From Terana coerulea (taxonomy: Eukaryota; Basidiomycota; Agaricomycetes; Polyporales; Phanerochaetaceae): DNA of 64,000 bases. The stretch lies in contig JAKOGH010000747.1 of NCBI GenBank assembly GCA_024811115.1, positions 1 through 64,000 on the forward strand. Direction: 5' to 3'. The notes under the pieces were generated by a model. That model was not told the DNA's origin, did not search any database, and saw only the letters and a program-made list of their open reading frames with translations. The position numbers were made by a program, and so were the translations under genes. This document shows, piece by piece, positions 36,301-48,534 of this stretch; the first letter of the stretch is position 1; each line of letters starts with the position of its first letter.

Positions 36301-38300
36301 GATGTGCTCGGCTGTGTGTGCCCTTCGTGGCGCTCCGATCAGAGACCCGACCTGTCGTTCGGCGGCTTGTCTCTGGACGGGTTCACTGCAGATCCATGAA
36401 TTGCTGGAAAGCAGTGACTTTAGTGACTTTCATGTACGTAAGATGGTGAACGACAGCTGATGCTTCCTATACACTAGTACACCTGGAATGCTGACGGTGT
36501 CAAACGAGGTCTTAACGCCGTCGGGATACGGACCTCGTCGGAGACACACTCACGCCGAGCTTCCAGCTGGTTTGTAGACGTCAGCTGAAGATGATGAAGC
36601 GTGCAATGAATTCAGATTCCCGTTCACGTATTCAGAGTTCAATTATAACAGCACTAAATCCTTAGGCTATCAATGGAGGTCAATCAATCATGCGCAAGAG
36701 ATGGGGATACGAAGTGCATACTGCCAAAATCTAGTCTTTGAAGGTGCTCCGGCTCTCGCTGCGCAAGGGGACTCACAAACGCGCAGTGATCTCCGTGTAG
36801 CACAGTCACGCTTGCATTCCATCACGATCTGACCTCACTAGCACATAGAAGCATAATTGAGTTGAGTGCAGAAACACCAACTGCCAATCGAAGAATTGTC
36901 TAGGCTTCGAATCGCGGCATGCACCAATCTATCCGAGTGCTGTAAACGTCATGAGTTTGCGTTCCGGGCGATGTTTTCAACCAAGCCTACCTCGGAATGC
37001 CCGAAACATAAGAAAAGTAGAGACGACTCTTGTACCGCCTCTCGCCAGACAGAAACGAGATCCGACACGTCTTCTGGGGTGCAGAACTTGCGGATCAGAT
37101 TTAACTATGACAGTCTCTGGCCTTCAAACGTTCACGCTGGAACAGAATTCAGCGACTCCTGTCCTCAGAGCACAAGTCCCTGACCTTGCGCATGCGGCCT
37201 ATTGTTTATGACCCCTATCCGGGCAGGCTGGTGACATCAAGCTTCAAGCTTGTCGTGGTCGAACTCTAAGAGGCTGCGGCTTCGCGCTGGCACGCTTTGC
37301 CAGCGTTGGCCAGTCAATGACTCGGTCAGCAAGTCATTAGCGTCTTCCCCATCACTGGCAGTCAATGAGGTCGGGATAAATGCAAACTCTGCGCGCTGGT
37401 TCTCACCAGGGGATTGGCTGACCTGACGGAAATCGCGCCAGGACCCGGAGACCTCACAAAGTCCAGTCCTCCACCACTCGAAGTCGGCTAGTGAGCTGCG
37501 CTTCTGCTCTCAGCGCTTCCGGCGAATAGTCGGGATAGTGGCCGGTACCTTACCTTTGGCGCCAGCGAGCGGACTCACCCATCCTCCACCACTCGAACTC
37601 GGCTTGAGCTCCTTCCAGCATCGTCATCCTACCCTGCGACCGGTCCACCGTTAACTATGTCAACATGTCAAAGTACGGCGCCGCACTCGTTGCATGCTTG
37701 ACATGCTCATTGCTGACATGGGCCCTTTCCCGAGTAGAACGGTGCATACTATGAGTAACATGTGCGACGCATCCACTGGAAAGGGCGGAGATCCACAGCC
37801 GTAGAGTTAAACAAACAGGAGCTCTAGCCTCTCGTAACACCCCTATGCAAACGTCCGCGAACCGTTCAAGACGTCCGTCTGCTACAGTGTTTGAGGGACA
37901 TGCATTCACTTTTTATTACGTGTAAGTGTCCCGGCATGTATCCTCCGTCTCGTGCATGCCTTGAAACTTTGCTGCTAAAGTGGCATACTGACCATCATGC
38001 AGTAGAGATCCAGGCCACCTTACCAAGTTCGTACAAAGGTTTCGGCCGGCGGGGACGGTCAATGAAGGAACCAGGTCGCAGCGCCCAATATGCTTTTAGG
38101 TTCGAGGCCGCACGCAGCCGCAGCCCCATGGGTCCGCCACCTCCCATCAGCGATTGCCCCGGCCGTTGCCATTTGCGGGTGCCGACATACACGTTCCCAG
38201 GAGCCTTAACTTACGCTGGGTGAGCGCGCTTTGCCTCTTACCAATGGACAGTGACATACACTGAGCCGTGAACCAACAAAGTTGTAACAGCCTTGTCACG
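33367..38300. other. 4.9 kb with no supported gene
   Basis: GC-rich open frames are common, the longest being minus 36295-35342, but none has a recognisable domain, conserved motif or convincing splice chain. The segment around 35300-35130 (minus; AERTPGDRDFRAWLDLEMG) has a coding-like texture, and 35890-35760 (minus) is Pro/Ser-rich. A gene of unknown family may be hidden here. Short inverted and direct motifs near 37240-37390 (CTTCAAGCTTG; CAGTCAATGA twice) lie in the region upstream of the F-box gene. Confidence 0.35.
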
Positions 38301-39600
38301 ATGCCCCGCTACTCGATTGCGCAGACCGTCCCTCCCGAGCTGTTCGACAACATCCTGTCCTACTTCGCGATGTCAGAGGGCCGTTTCACATCCTGGACGG
38401 CGGCGGCGGAACGGAAGCACAAGAGACAGTCCCTGAGCAGATGCTCCCTTGTCTGCAGGCACTGGGCATCCCGATCCCGTCAGGGCATCTTCGATGTGTT
38501 GATTCTACGGGGCTTGGACGATGTGCGCCATTACATCAATCTGTCACCGAGCACCCGTGCGTATGTCACCAGCCTTGTCCTAGAAGAGACGGAACCGTGC
38601 GCGCCCTGGACCCACGTCGTGTACCGGGACTGCCAGCTGTCACATCTCGAAGTATCGCACAAGCTCGACGGCGCATGCACGCCGGACTCAGTTCAAACCC
38701 TGCGGTCTTTGCACCAACAGCTGCCGAGACGGGTTCCCTACCGCTTTGCCGACTATTTCAAAGTGTACGTCAGTAACTATCGCCTGCAAGAATTCACGGA
38801 TCTCGTGCATCTGGTCGGCCGACTTCCACGTGGTGGCATGCTATGGGAGCTGGACTTTACCAACATCTCGTGGATACAAGGGCCGAAAAGCCTCCCCGCG
38901 ATGCTGAACCTAAAGGCTCGAGGGATAGGAGGGCAGGTCAACATCAGAAATTGCATGGAACGTTGGCCCTTCCTCTGGCTCCTACTTTCCCTCCGACAAA
39001 CTATCGGGCCTAAACGATATGCTTTACCATTTGTCCTCACAGACGAAGCTGCCCTGCTTGCTTCTCTTGTCCGCTGCCTAACGACCCGTCCCGATGGGCA
39101 AACATGCGCTAACACCAGTTTCTACAGTAAGCCAATTTTATTCTTCACAAATCTGTGAAATATCTTTACATACATTTGTAGGATCTGGTCCTCGCCAAAG
39201 TGATCCGACGTGCTCTTTCACACTCAAGATCACTTGCGAAGAGGCCAAGCATTGCTGTCCGATGTCTCGGATTAAGCTACGACACGGACAGATCGTCGAG
39301 GTCCTCTTGTCCCTCAATACCGACTCGGCCGCAGGCAGCGTTCCGTCGGACTACAGCTGGACCGAATTTGACGATGTTGCAGCGCAATGCACCGCTTTGT
39401 CCGCCGTCGGACTTCGCGTGGACGAAGATCACGCGTATGCTTCCCGGTTCGCCCAAGACATGTTCGCGCATATGCCGCGTTTGCATGAGACGAACAAGAT
39501 CGTCATTCAATACTGGCCCGAAGACGGTGGACTGCAGACTTGGGTACCCCCTCCCCCTCCAGCAACTCCGCCAGTGAATAGTACCCCCACTACGGCATGA
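38301..39600 (+). CDS. F-box protein, paralogue A
   Basis: The ATG at 38301 gives MPRYSIAQTVPPELFDNIL, followed by LSRCSLVCRHWASRSRQGIF: an F-box. The long carboxy part (LVLEE...PWTHVVY; LVHLVGRLPRGG; LDFTNISWI) is shared with the genes at 39800 and 53052. One intron (39127-39181, GTAAGC...TTTGTAG) joins FYR to SGPRQ. The exon total gives 414 residues, exactly as in the paralogue at 53052. The last part is a conserved module (DYSWTEFDDVAAQC...MPRL) ending in a proline-rich tail. F-box proteins are usually SCF substrate adaptors; the substrate is unknown. Neighbour 39800-41104 is a tandem copy. Confidence 0.85.
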
Positions 39601-39799
39601 TCGCACCCGAATAATGCAGCCAGCCGACGTTACCGCGTATGTAGCTTCCACTTCTCGATTCCTAGGCCGCGTATACCATTGCCAATCCCCCTGTACTCAA
39701 ACTATGAGGTCTCGGCACAGCTAGATCTCTGGAGGCGTGTCGCGCCGCGCACTGGTTCTTTTCCGCCTTCATGCACCGCCTCACCGAACTCCGACGACC

Positions 39800-41104
39800 A
39801 TGCGTGCCCACGTCCCTCGTAAAGCTCAGCCCTCAACGCCACCAGCACCTATGGCCCCTCTCCTTCCGCCTAATCTCCTTGACACTGTCTTCGACCGCGG
39901 TGCTGGTCCCGTTTACGACCCAAACCCCGCTCGCCGCCGCCGCGCGAAGCACGCACTCGTCGCGTTCGCCCTTGTCTGTCGGGCGTGGAACACGCGGTGC
40001 CAACTCCGTCTGTTCGCCGTCGTGACGCTGCGATGCGCCGAGGACGTGCGGGCCCTGCGGAGTTTGCAGCTCCGCTGCGCGATCGTGCGTGCTCGACGTC
40101 GTGCTGCACAACGTACAAATTCGCTTCCGTGGACGCATCTATTTTACATGTCACTGCGAGGCACAAGCTACTCGCCGTCGTTCCTGATTACCCACCAGCA
40201 TCGACGGCGACTGTACCTCGCCCGCTTCGGTTCCGGCGACACCGTTGCACTCGTTGTGCCGAGGCATTCCGAGGTCCCTTCCAAGTTTCTATCCCACCTA
40301 TATCCCCGTCTCCCTCAGTAATGTTTTTCTGCGGGAGCTTTGGAGACCTTGTCAAATTCGCGGGCACCCTTCCCGGCGGAGGTCTCTATTGGGAACTTCA
40401 GCTCTCGAACATCTCATGGACGACGCCGACCGAGGAGTGTCTTCTTCCAACCTGCTTGAAGGCGTAAGAGCAGGGCACTGTGCTCCAACCTGGCGATACG
40501 AAATTGTCCGGAATGTTGGCCGTTCATTTGGCTCTGTGTACCACGAGGCTGTCTGAGAGCGCTGCCGATACGGGTGCAGTCCCATACGTACACCCAGACG
40601 AGCTCGTCGTTTTTGGGAGGCTGGTGCGAAGTTTGGCCTCGCCTACTCAGCAGGCAGGAAGGCCGAGGACCTGCGCTAATGTACAAATATACCGTGCGTC
40701 CGTTTCGCTGCAGTTCCGCTCGAGCTGACGGACAACGATCGAGCTCAGGACACGGTCCGCGTCCCAGTTCGGATGGCGTTGAAGCTTCTGTATTCAATCT
40801 TCAGCTGACATGCCTCGAAGCGCGCCCTTGTTTACCTTTAATACGATACACGTTCTCCCGCGGTCGGCTTGCGAAAATTCGCATCGACGTCTTACGCACG
40901 GAGCAAGGAGGCGTAGGCCTTGATGCGCATAATTGGGAACGCTTCGACGAGATTGCGAGTCAAGCGACTGGTCTGGATGAAGTCGATGTGCGGGTCGACG
41001 ATAGCGACGCTCAGTTCCTGGACGAGCTGGCGCGAAAGTTGCCACGGATGACGGCGGGGAACAAGTTAAGCCTTGCAGGCTCCCTGGTCCGAGCTTCTAC
41101 CTGA
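39800..41104 (+). CDS. F-box protein, paralogue B, frames broken
   Basis: This tandem, more diverged copy of the gene at 38301 starts at the ATG at 39800 or 39851. The F-box is MAPLLPPNLLDTVF followed by AFALVCRAWNTRCQLRLFAV. Homology to A and C continues through PWTHLFY, IDGDCTSPASV, LVKFAGTLPGGGLYWEL and NISW, then CWPFIWL, and ends with WERFDEIASQATGLDEVDVRVD and a stop at 41104. These blocks lie in different frames, with changes near 40199, 40330 and 40470 and an intron near 40700. The gene is therefore either decaying or carries sequence errors. It is a less acidic, shorter-tailed version of A. Confidence 0.65.
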
Positions 41105-42474
41105 GCATTAAGTTCTTACTTGGACTAGTGCTCATTTAATATCGCGTTTACTGTTGAACTTTGCTTGTCGCGAGCCGTGACCGTGCCATCGATTATTGCC
41201 ATCGCACATTGAACCGTTGCTCCCAGAAGTGCAAGTGGTTCTTCGCATCGGCGAACAAGGGTGAGTGGGTCACAACTCACTCAGTTATTTAGCTTCTGCT
41301 GACGGAGAGTAGATGCTTACGCATGGAGTAACCGCTGACAAACGGGTGCCCCAGTTGCATGCAAGCTGTCTCAAAGAATTCTCAGTGGACAGGACCGGCT
41401 CTTCTCGATACTTTCTTCCACCTCGCCGCTGGCCTCGTTCACCACATCTGTTCCTGAAGCACGCTGACAGATGCATTTATCAGCTCAGCTAGGTGAGAAG
41501 GAGTTGACGGCGCGGTGATATATGGCCGACAATGCCTCCTTGGCTTTGGTTCGACGTCATGACAATGCGGCCCGTGGGCCGTATCGGAGCAGCTCTCTAC
41601 ATGCACGGAAAAGATCTCTTAGCATAGGAAGTCTTCCATCGTGCCTTCCCCGTATGTCCTTTTAGCTGCAAGGTCGCTCGAAGAGCTAAAGCATCTCTCT
41701 CGCGGGAGCTAGATTACGCCCGACCTCGACTTTGGCACCCAATAGCCAGCTGGTATGCCTAGAAGAGCTTGAGTGTTTCTCTTGCAGAGGGTCTCTTGCC
41801 GCCAGCCTACGCAAGAGGGCGCCGGACTCGACAGGTGCGATTGGGGGCGCTGTACCAGTGTACAACAACATTGTCGGTCTCCGTCGCTTCGGCTTACATT
41901 GCTGCTCAGACCTCCCCGACTACTACTTCTTCACGAGAGGCAGCGGCCGAACACACCCTATACTCGTCCAGAGCCGACCGTCATGACGCTTCTTTACTTG
42001 CCCGCGCTCGTTCAGTGCCACGTTCATTAGCCTCTCGGCACCATCTCCGATCGTCACTTCGGCCTAACACCACCTTCAAGAAGCCCCGATCCTGCTTAAG
42101 TAGAGCCGATAAGGTGAGTAGCGTCCGCTATCAGTGACGTCTGGTTCACACATAGATTATATAATCAGTGATATTGGCCTTTGTGAGCACCAGCTGCATG
42201 GGGCTACTGACCAACGAAGCTGAAGCTTGGCTGAAGCGACTGAATGCGAGGTCGCCACAAGGAGGCCAGGCTATTACCTTTATGGCCTCCTCCGACCTGC
42301 ACTTCTATTTTGCGTGAGTTTTCCGCGCATACCGGTCCCACAAGGTGTTCTCGCGGGGTTATACGAAGTTGGTGCTTCACGGAGTATAAAGGCTCAGTGC
42401 GCCCCGTAGCATTGACATCAACTCCTCGTTCAGCATACATTCACTCTTCATTATCATCTCTACCGCATACAAAC
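41105..42474. other. Intergenic, upstream of oxidoreductase A
   Basis: The stretch at about 41732-42117 is open in two plus frames and Ser/Arg-rich, but I cannot assign it. The right end is the promoter of the oxidoreductase at 42475. Confidence 0.35.
42385..42390 (+). promoter_or_regulatory. TATA box of oxidoreductase A
   Basis: TATAAA (in GAGTATAAAGG) lies 90 bp upstream of the ATG. Equivalent boxes lie 83 and about 85 bp upstream of the paralogues at 44957 and 59085, so the position is conserved across three copies. Confidence 0.7.
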
Positions 42475-43957
42475 ATGCCAACTGTCAAGAACGGCGCGGT
42501 CATCTATGCTACCCACCCCACGACACGCATCGAGCCGGGTGTCACCACCAAATACGTCGAGGAGGACCTGGATCTCGACAACGTCCCACTCAACGGTGGG
42601 GTCCTCGTCAAGACCATCGCTCTAAGCAGCGATCCCTACATACGCTACCGTCTGCGCGACCCTAGCAAAGAAACATTCGTGCCTCCCGTCAAGATTGGTG
42701 ACCCGTATGTCCCATCATTGTCGCATATATGCACCGTACTCATCACGTCCTCCTCTTGCAGGATCGACAACAATGGCGTTGGCATCGTAGTCCGGAGCGA
42801 CGACCCGGACTTCAAGCCCGGGGACGCGGTGCTCGGATACCTAGGCAAGCGCCGCGCGCATACTCACAGCGGTTTTGGCACTAACGAGACCACTGTCAGA
42901 CTTCTCCGAGTACAACGTGTACTCTAAGACGCCTAGGCACTCTTGGAAGGCTCCGTTGCAGAAGATCGACCGGATACCCGGACACCCGCTGTCCATCCAC
43001 CTCGGGACGTTCGGCATCGCGGGCCAGACGGGTTACCACGGCTTGAAGGGCTTCGCCTCGGAGAAGATCAAAACGGTGTGTACATTTGGGCTCTTCTGGT
43101 GCGCGAACACATGTACTGAATGGGTACTGAATATGTGCAGGCGAAGACGTTGTTTGTCTCCGGAGGTGCCGGACCCGTCGGGACGTAAGCATGCTCGAAA
43201 GATCGGCTGAGGACCCAGCGCTCACCGCACCAAACAGATTCGTTATTGAGTACGCCAAAGTGATGAACCCGAACATCAAGGTCATCGCGTCCGCCGGCTC
43301 CGCGGAGAAAGTGAAAATCATGCAGAGCGTCGGCGCAGACGTAGCCTTCAACTACAAAGAGCAGGACACTGCTGCCGTGCTGAAGGAGCACGGGCCTGTT
43401 GACATGTGAGTACACCTGACGATCCGTGAACCCAGAGTGTATATGCTGAATGCCGTGAAGATACTGGGATAACGTGGGAGGATCGACGGCGGATGCTGCC
43501 CTCCAGCACTTTTCGACGTACGGGCTGATAATTGTGAGTGCTTTCTGATACATACGATACATTTGTGAAGCGAGGATGCTGAGAAAACGCGAAGGCATGC
43601 GGAGCGATCAGCGCCGCGAACCACGACTCGGAAGCAGGCTTCGTCAAGGTACGTCTTCCTTACAAGCAAAACCCCTCCGGCTATATCTCACCGTTTCATA
43701 CCACCTTCTGCGCCACGCAGTACTGGGACGAGCTCTTCAAGCGCAGCATCACCGTCAAGGGCTTCTTGTTCGCACGCGGCGAGGGCTCCGAGGTCCTCGT
43801 CGATTTCGAGAAGGAGTGCATCCCGCTGCTGCTGGAGGGCAAGATCACGAGCCGCGAGCACCGCTACAACGGGCTGCAGGAGGCCACGCAGGCGCTGGCG
43901 GACGTCCACACCGGAGGCAACACCGGGAAGGCGGTCATCGTCGTTGCTGAGGAGTAG
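42475..43957 (+). CDS. NADP-dependent alkenal/oxidoreductase (MDR family), copy A
   Basis: A zinc-independent medium-chain dehydrogenase/reductase of the leukotriene-B4 dehydrogenase / 2-alkenal reductase type, which reduces alpha,beta-unsaturated carbonyls with NADPH. Seen: MPTVKNG start, LSSDPYIRYRLRDP, GVGIVVRSDDPDFKPGD, LGTFGIAGQTGYHGL, the Rossmann loop GGAGPVG (exon 43141-43184), VIASAGSAEKV and the end GNTGKAVIVVAEE. Exons include 42475-42704, 42762-42844 and the last one at 43721-43957. The second intron starts with GC (CTAG/GCAAGC) where copy B has GT. No signal peptide, so probably cytosolic. Copies lie at 44957 (tandem) and 57650. Confidence 0.9.
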
Positions 43958-44956
43958 ACCGTCGAGGTCAGTTTTCTTGTGCTCAACGGCATCATGACCC
44001 AATAGCTCACCAAGTGTCCCCTTTAGGCTCGTGTCGAGGTGTGCGCTGGTGCGAACGACGGGAAGTTCGATCGAGAAGTCGAGATAAGAATTGCGGATGG
44101 TAGTAGGGCCTGTCAGCAGAACTAAGTCAAGGATATGATATTAAGTACTCTCGCTACAAATGCTAATGATACGTATCTCGGGGACAAGCAGCATGTCTAC
44201 TCTCTCCGAGGCAGACAGCAACTTAACGGCGGGTCGGCCTGGGCCCTATCTTCGTAGACTGCAAATGACTTCTCCTGATGGTTAACGTTGTCGGCGACTA
44301 TAGCGCCAGCAGTAATAGCCTATGTGCAGCGGTTCCACCGGTATAGAATTAGCTCCAAGTACCCACTTCAACACGATGATTTGGTTCACTGTTCTGAATA
44401 TACACTTTCAGAAGTAGTGCTCATCGCAATGCTTATCAGATAACAGTGAGTGCCCAGAATTCTCAGATCTCAATGTCCTTCATTACTCACGCATCTATCC
44501 CAGCATCTATCACGACCAAGAAAACAGGAGGCAGGCACGAGGCTTCTGCTGATACAAAACTGACATGCCTCAACGGAGCGAGTCTTACTGGGCTCTATGA
44601 TATGTGTCTAGAATTTCCAGATACTTATCCACGTGTCCAAGATTTCCGGATATCCGTGATTGCAACTTCATGACAAGGGTCCGGGGACGGTCAGATTCTT
44701 AGCAGATTATGGAGACCACCACTTACTCAACACGCGACCGTCATCGATGCTGTGAGTATCTGCCGATAATCGACAAGTACTTTCAGGCCCCTATCCCTCC
44801 AGTCGGTCTCACGAGGACGTCGGTCGAGTCCATGATGCATATGGCTATCATCACGCAATCCCGTATAAAGCGTCCGCCGTGTTCACTCGCCAACACCCTG
44901 TCTTTCTCGAACCCGTCTTCCAGCTCCTGCCCCAAGTTTAACGTACATACTCGACG
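43958..44956. other. Intergenic between tandem oxidoreductases
   Basis: About 1 kb without a supported gene, containing the 3' flank of copy A and the promoter of copy B. An open plus frame at 44446-44673 has no motif. Confidence 0.45.
44874..44879 (+). promoter_or_regulatory. TATA box of oxidoreductase B
   Basis: TATAAA in CCGTATAAAGC, 83 bp upstream of the ATG at 44957. The spacing matches the paralogues. Confidence 0.7.
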
Positions 44957-46407
44957 ATGCCTGTGGTCAAGAACGGCAAGGCCGTCTACGTCGCGCACCC
45001 CGCGACGCGCATCGAGCCCGGCGTCACCATCAAATACGTCGAAGAGGACATCGACCTCGACACCGTCCCCCTCAACGGCGGCACGCTCGTGAAGACCCTT
45101 GCGCTGAGCAGTGACCCGTACATCCGCTACCGTCTCCGCGACCCCAGCGTCGACGCCTTCGTGCCTGCGGTCCCGATCGGCGACCCGTATGTCTCCACGC
45201 GCTGCGTACACGGCCGCGCGTTCATGATGTGCTTGTAGGGTCGATAACAGCGGCGTCGGTATCGTGGTCAGGAGCGAGGTTCCGGAACTCAAGCCTGGTG
45301 ATCGTGTCGCAGGGTATCTGGGTAAGCGCGATGCCCGTACGTGCAAATGTTCCTGCGCTCATCGAGGACTTGCTAGAATTCGCCGAGTACTCGATATATC
45401 CCAAGGAAGGCACGCACTTCCTCAAACGTCCGCTGCAGAAGATCGAGACGATACCCGGCCAACCGCTCTCTATCCATCTTGGAACATTCGGGATTGCGGG
45501 GATGACGGCGTACCAGGGGCTGAGGGGATTTGCGACCGAGAAGATCAAGACAGTGCGTTCATGTTGTCCTCTTACTCAGGTCGTCCCGCTGAGCTTTGTA
45601 GGCCAAAGCGATCTTCATCTCAGGAGGTGCTGGTCCAGTCGGAACGTAAGCACTGACGAAACCGAATAGGTACATGTGTCAGGAGACTTACCGTTATGGA
45701 TAGATTCACTATTGAGTACGCGAAAATCATGAACCCGAACATCAAGGTCATCGCATCCGCAGGCTCTGCCGAGAAGGTCAAGATTATGCAGAGCGTCGGC
45801 GCGGATGTGGTGTTCAACTACAAGGAGAAGGACACTGCCGCCGTATTGAAAGAGCACGGACCAATTGACATGTGAGCGGTCCTCGATACCCGCAATACGA
45901 GAAGACTGAAGGCGTGTAGATACTGGGACAACGTCGGTGGTTCGACGACAGACGCCGCTCTCCTGAACTTAACGCGCTTCGGGCTCATCATCGTAAGTCT
46001 ATCACTGCCTGCACCTCGAGTATGGATGGCGGCCGCTGACGGCGCGCGACCCTGCAGGCCTGCGGCGCCATCAGCGCGGCGAGCCACGACTCAGACACCA
46101 GCTTCGTCAAGGTGCGTCATTACCGTTGCCGTTCTGCGCTTGTATCCCACGCTCAGCTCATGCGCTGCAGCACTGGGACGAAGTCTTCAAGCGCTGCATC
46201 AGCGTGAAGGGCTTCCTGGTCGGCTTCGGCGAGGGCGCCGAGACGCTGGCCGAGTTCCACAAGGAGTGCATCCCGCTGCTGCTCGAGGGCAAGCTCTCCA
46301 GCCGCGAGCACCGCTACAACGGGCTGCAGGAGGCTGCGCTGGCGCTCGCGGACGTGCATTCAGGAGGGAACACCGGGAAGGCGGTCATCGTTGTTGCGGA
46401 CGAGTAG
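44957..46407 (+). CDS. NADP-dependent alkenal/oxidoreductase (MDR family), copy B
   Basis: This tandem copy of the gene at 42475 has the same exon plan. MPVVKNGKAVYVAHPATR opens exon 1 (44957-45186), and LSSDPYIRYRLRDPSVDAF ends it. Then come SGVGIVVRSEVPELKPGD, FAEYSIYPKEGTHF, LGTFGIAGMTAYQGL, the nucleotide-binding loop GGAGPVG, VIASAGSAEKVKIMQSVG, and the terminal exon to GNTGKAVIVVADE (stop at 46405). The intron after GYL uses a normal GT donor (CTGG/GTAAGC). The catalytic domains seem intact, so this copy is probably active. It is flanked on the right by the shortened PIF1 copy. Confidence 0.9.
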
Positions 46408-46498
46408 ACGACAGGGGCGCGTTTCTTCGCGTGGTTGGTTGGTGGTTGTGTTGGGTGGTGGAATTGGAAAAAAAAAAGTAGAATGACGGCATGTGAAT

Positions 46499-47105
46499 AG
46501 CGTCACGTTGGAATACTGTGTATTTCTAGGGATATGGTGAGTAGGTCATCGAGTTGACACTTGTGCTGGTGGTGGTGATGTATTTGTGAGTGCTGTCCAA
46601 TTGAATAGTCTCCGTAGCTGACTATAAACGGTCGGATGACAGTCGATCCAAACCTTGTATATACCAAATGAAGATGTTGGTTAACCAATGAGCTATAGTC
46701 GCATTGTTTGCCGTCTCTTCAAAACCCGCGGACGTGCAGGCGGAATCCCAGGCCTCTGCTTGTACCTGCTCGATGGTCTTGCTCTTTCCAATGACTTTGG
46801 GGTACTCCATGAATTTTTTGTTGACTTTGAACCGGAGGATTTGCAGGTCGTCGGGGAGGCTGCCCGCGAGAGCGCATTCATGCACAAAGGCTCCGTTTCA
46901 GGCAACTCACCTACCGAACCCGTGAAGCGAACGTTCTCGTTTCTTCGACCACCACCTTCAAAATCTCAATCAGCCCACTTTTCAACGCAACCTGCTCATC
47001 CATGGCCTTCTCGTCTGTCGGCACGCCAGCAGCCGGCGCTTGAGATCCAGAGAAAGGATCGAGGGTCTTACCATGTTGTTTCGCGGCTGTCGTCTTTAGT
47101 CTCCC
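46499..47105 (-). pseudogene. Internally deleted PIF1 helicase copy
   Basis: Two separate parts of the PIF1 gene at 49371 are fused here. 46499-46877 matches the 3' end and last exon (about 49204-49508: the conserved SRAAS...LQILRF...PKVIGKSKTIEQ block). 46878-47105 matches the exon just upstream of Walker A (about 51120-51345). The roughly 1.6 kb in between, with all helicase motifs, is missing. The junction follows the shared text GCCCGCGAGAGCGCA. No helicase can be made. The copy is in the same orientation as the full gene, which suggests a tandem duplication followed by deletion. Confidence 0.85.
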
Positions 47106-47134
47106 TAGGCAGACCTTTAAATCTTTGATATAAG

Positions 47135-47585
47135 GGAGCGAGTGAGCATATTCCTAAGGGGGCTGAAGGCCGAACAAACATGTACAAATTCACAGCACGT
47201 AGCGCCCGTGCTTTTCAACATCGCTGGCGAAGTGAGAAATCTCCCTACAACGTGGCCAAATGTCACCCAAATCCTGTACCGCCTGCACCAATCGATAGGC
47301 ATTGTTGGTCCGCGCATTTTCGTGTAGCTTTTGTTGGGTTGTGTGGAGGTACATGCATGCTGCAGCGACTACGAGCTTCTGCCCTGCCCAAAAATCGCTG
47401 TATCAATAGGCGCTCATCCCTACCGACATGTCCCCGAACCTGACTCTTCCCCTACTTAAGTTATTCGCAGTACGGCAGCGCGCAGTCTCACAGGCCTGCG
47501 GTGTATAACGGCTCACAAACTGAATAAACCTCACGTTCAGCAGCTCGCGAGCACGTGGCGCGAACCGCGGAACTTACATGTTATA
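47135..47585 (+). repeat. Left 450-bp inverted arm
   Basis: Starts GGAGCGAGTGAGCATATTCC and ends ACTTACATGTTATA. It matches the reverse complement of 48535-48984, with differences such as CCC/CC near 47248, T/C near 47302, and T/C and G/A near 47525-47535. An open plus frame inside it has no recognisable product. Confidence 0.95.
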
Positions 47586-47589
47586 CCTC

Positions 47590-48160
47590 CTGTCATGTGT
47601 AGAACAATACTCAACATTGAAATAGGTGCTTCTCCTGACATGCTGGACATCTCTTGCTGCACTTTGCTTCGTACCCTAAGCGTGACGATGTGCTATCATA
47701 CCCCGGGAGACTTCAAGGACTGGTTATTATTTTGGAGCATTCTGGCGACGGCAACCAACACCACCAATCCTGCGCTTGAGACTATCGTTGTTGGCGTCAA
47801 CAGGCTCAAGAGAAAATTCATGCTGTCGCATGCGCTTTGGAAGGCTGTCCAGCCTGCGACTCTTCGCCAAGTCTATTACACACTCGCTGAGCTTGTCGAC
47901 CAGGGAACGTTCAAAGAGATGGTCCTGGTGCAGAGTTGGAACCGTCTGCGAAACCGAACACAGACATTCCCCCACATTCTGGCCAAATATGCGATGATAC
48001 CTGGTTTCGAAGACGTGTCGGTGGCATACGGAGACGCCATAGGTCAGTCGGTCCGCCGTATCTAGGATTCATGTGTATTTAATGCGAGCTACGTAGAGGA
48101 GAATTTGGACTGGGAACACCCGAGGTATGAGTAGGGAAGCGGCGCATTAACGGAAGGGTT
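47590..48160 (+). pseudogene. Captured 3' fragment of the F-box/LRR gene
   Basis: This frame (RTILNIEIG, then LDISCCTLLRTLSVTMCYH and DWLLFWSILATATN) corresponds to the last 155 or so residues of the protein at 21367-22808 and to its 3' flank, up to about 48160. It runs to a stop at 48065 without interruption, longer than the source frame, which slips at an A run. The F-box itself is absent, so any product would be only the carboxy part. Identity at the protein level is roughly three quarters by eye. Confidence 0.85.
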
Positions 48161-48534
48161 ACTAGATTCTCCGCTTATGGAACGCATTGCAGTTGCCGCC
48201 AAACGCCAACTAAATACTTATGGGGGTAACTTATGTTGTGTGCACAGGCTCTATATCTCTCGAAAGCACAGCATTTCATGTACATGAGTTATACGTCAGC
48301 TTTTACGTCTACCTGATATAGACCACACGTATGCATATATCCGAGTGGCTGCATGTCCTTAAGCTTGTCTACAGCTACGGCACCCAGGGACCTGACATGG
48401 ACACCGTGGCTTACATGGACAGTTACGCCATGTTCTCCGATGCAATTCGGCTCCACTTTGTCTTTGCGCGGTAGGGCAAACCGGCGACGGCCTGGACAGA
48501 TGGGTTAAAACTGTGCCTATACAGTATAATAATA

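Noticed and set aside
38268..38300. Earlier start for F-box paralogue A
   Set aside because: The codon at 38268 is GTG. The ATG at 38301 gives the same total length as paralogue C.
47180..47443. Open frame in the inverted arms as a transposase gene
   Set aside because: It is about 87 codons, Arg/Pro-rich, with no catalytic motif, and is duplicated only because it lies in both arms.
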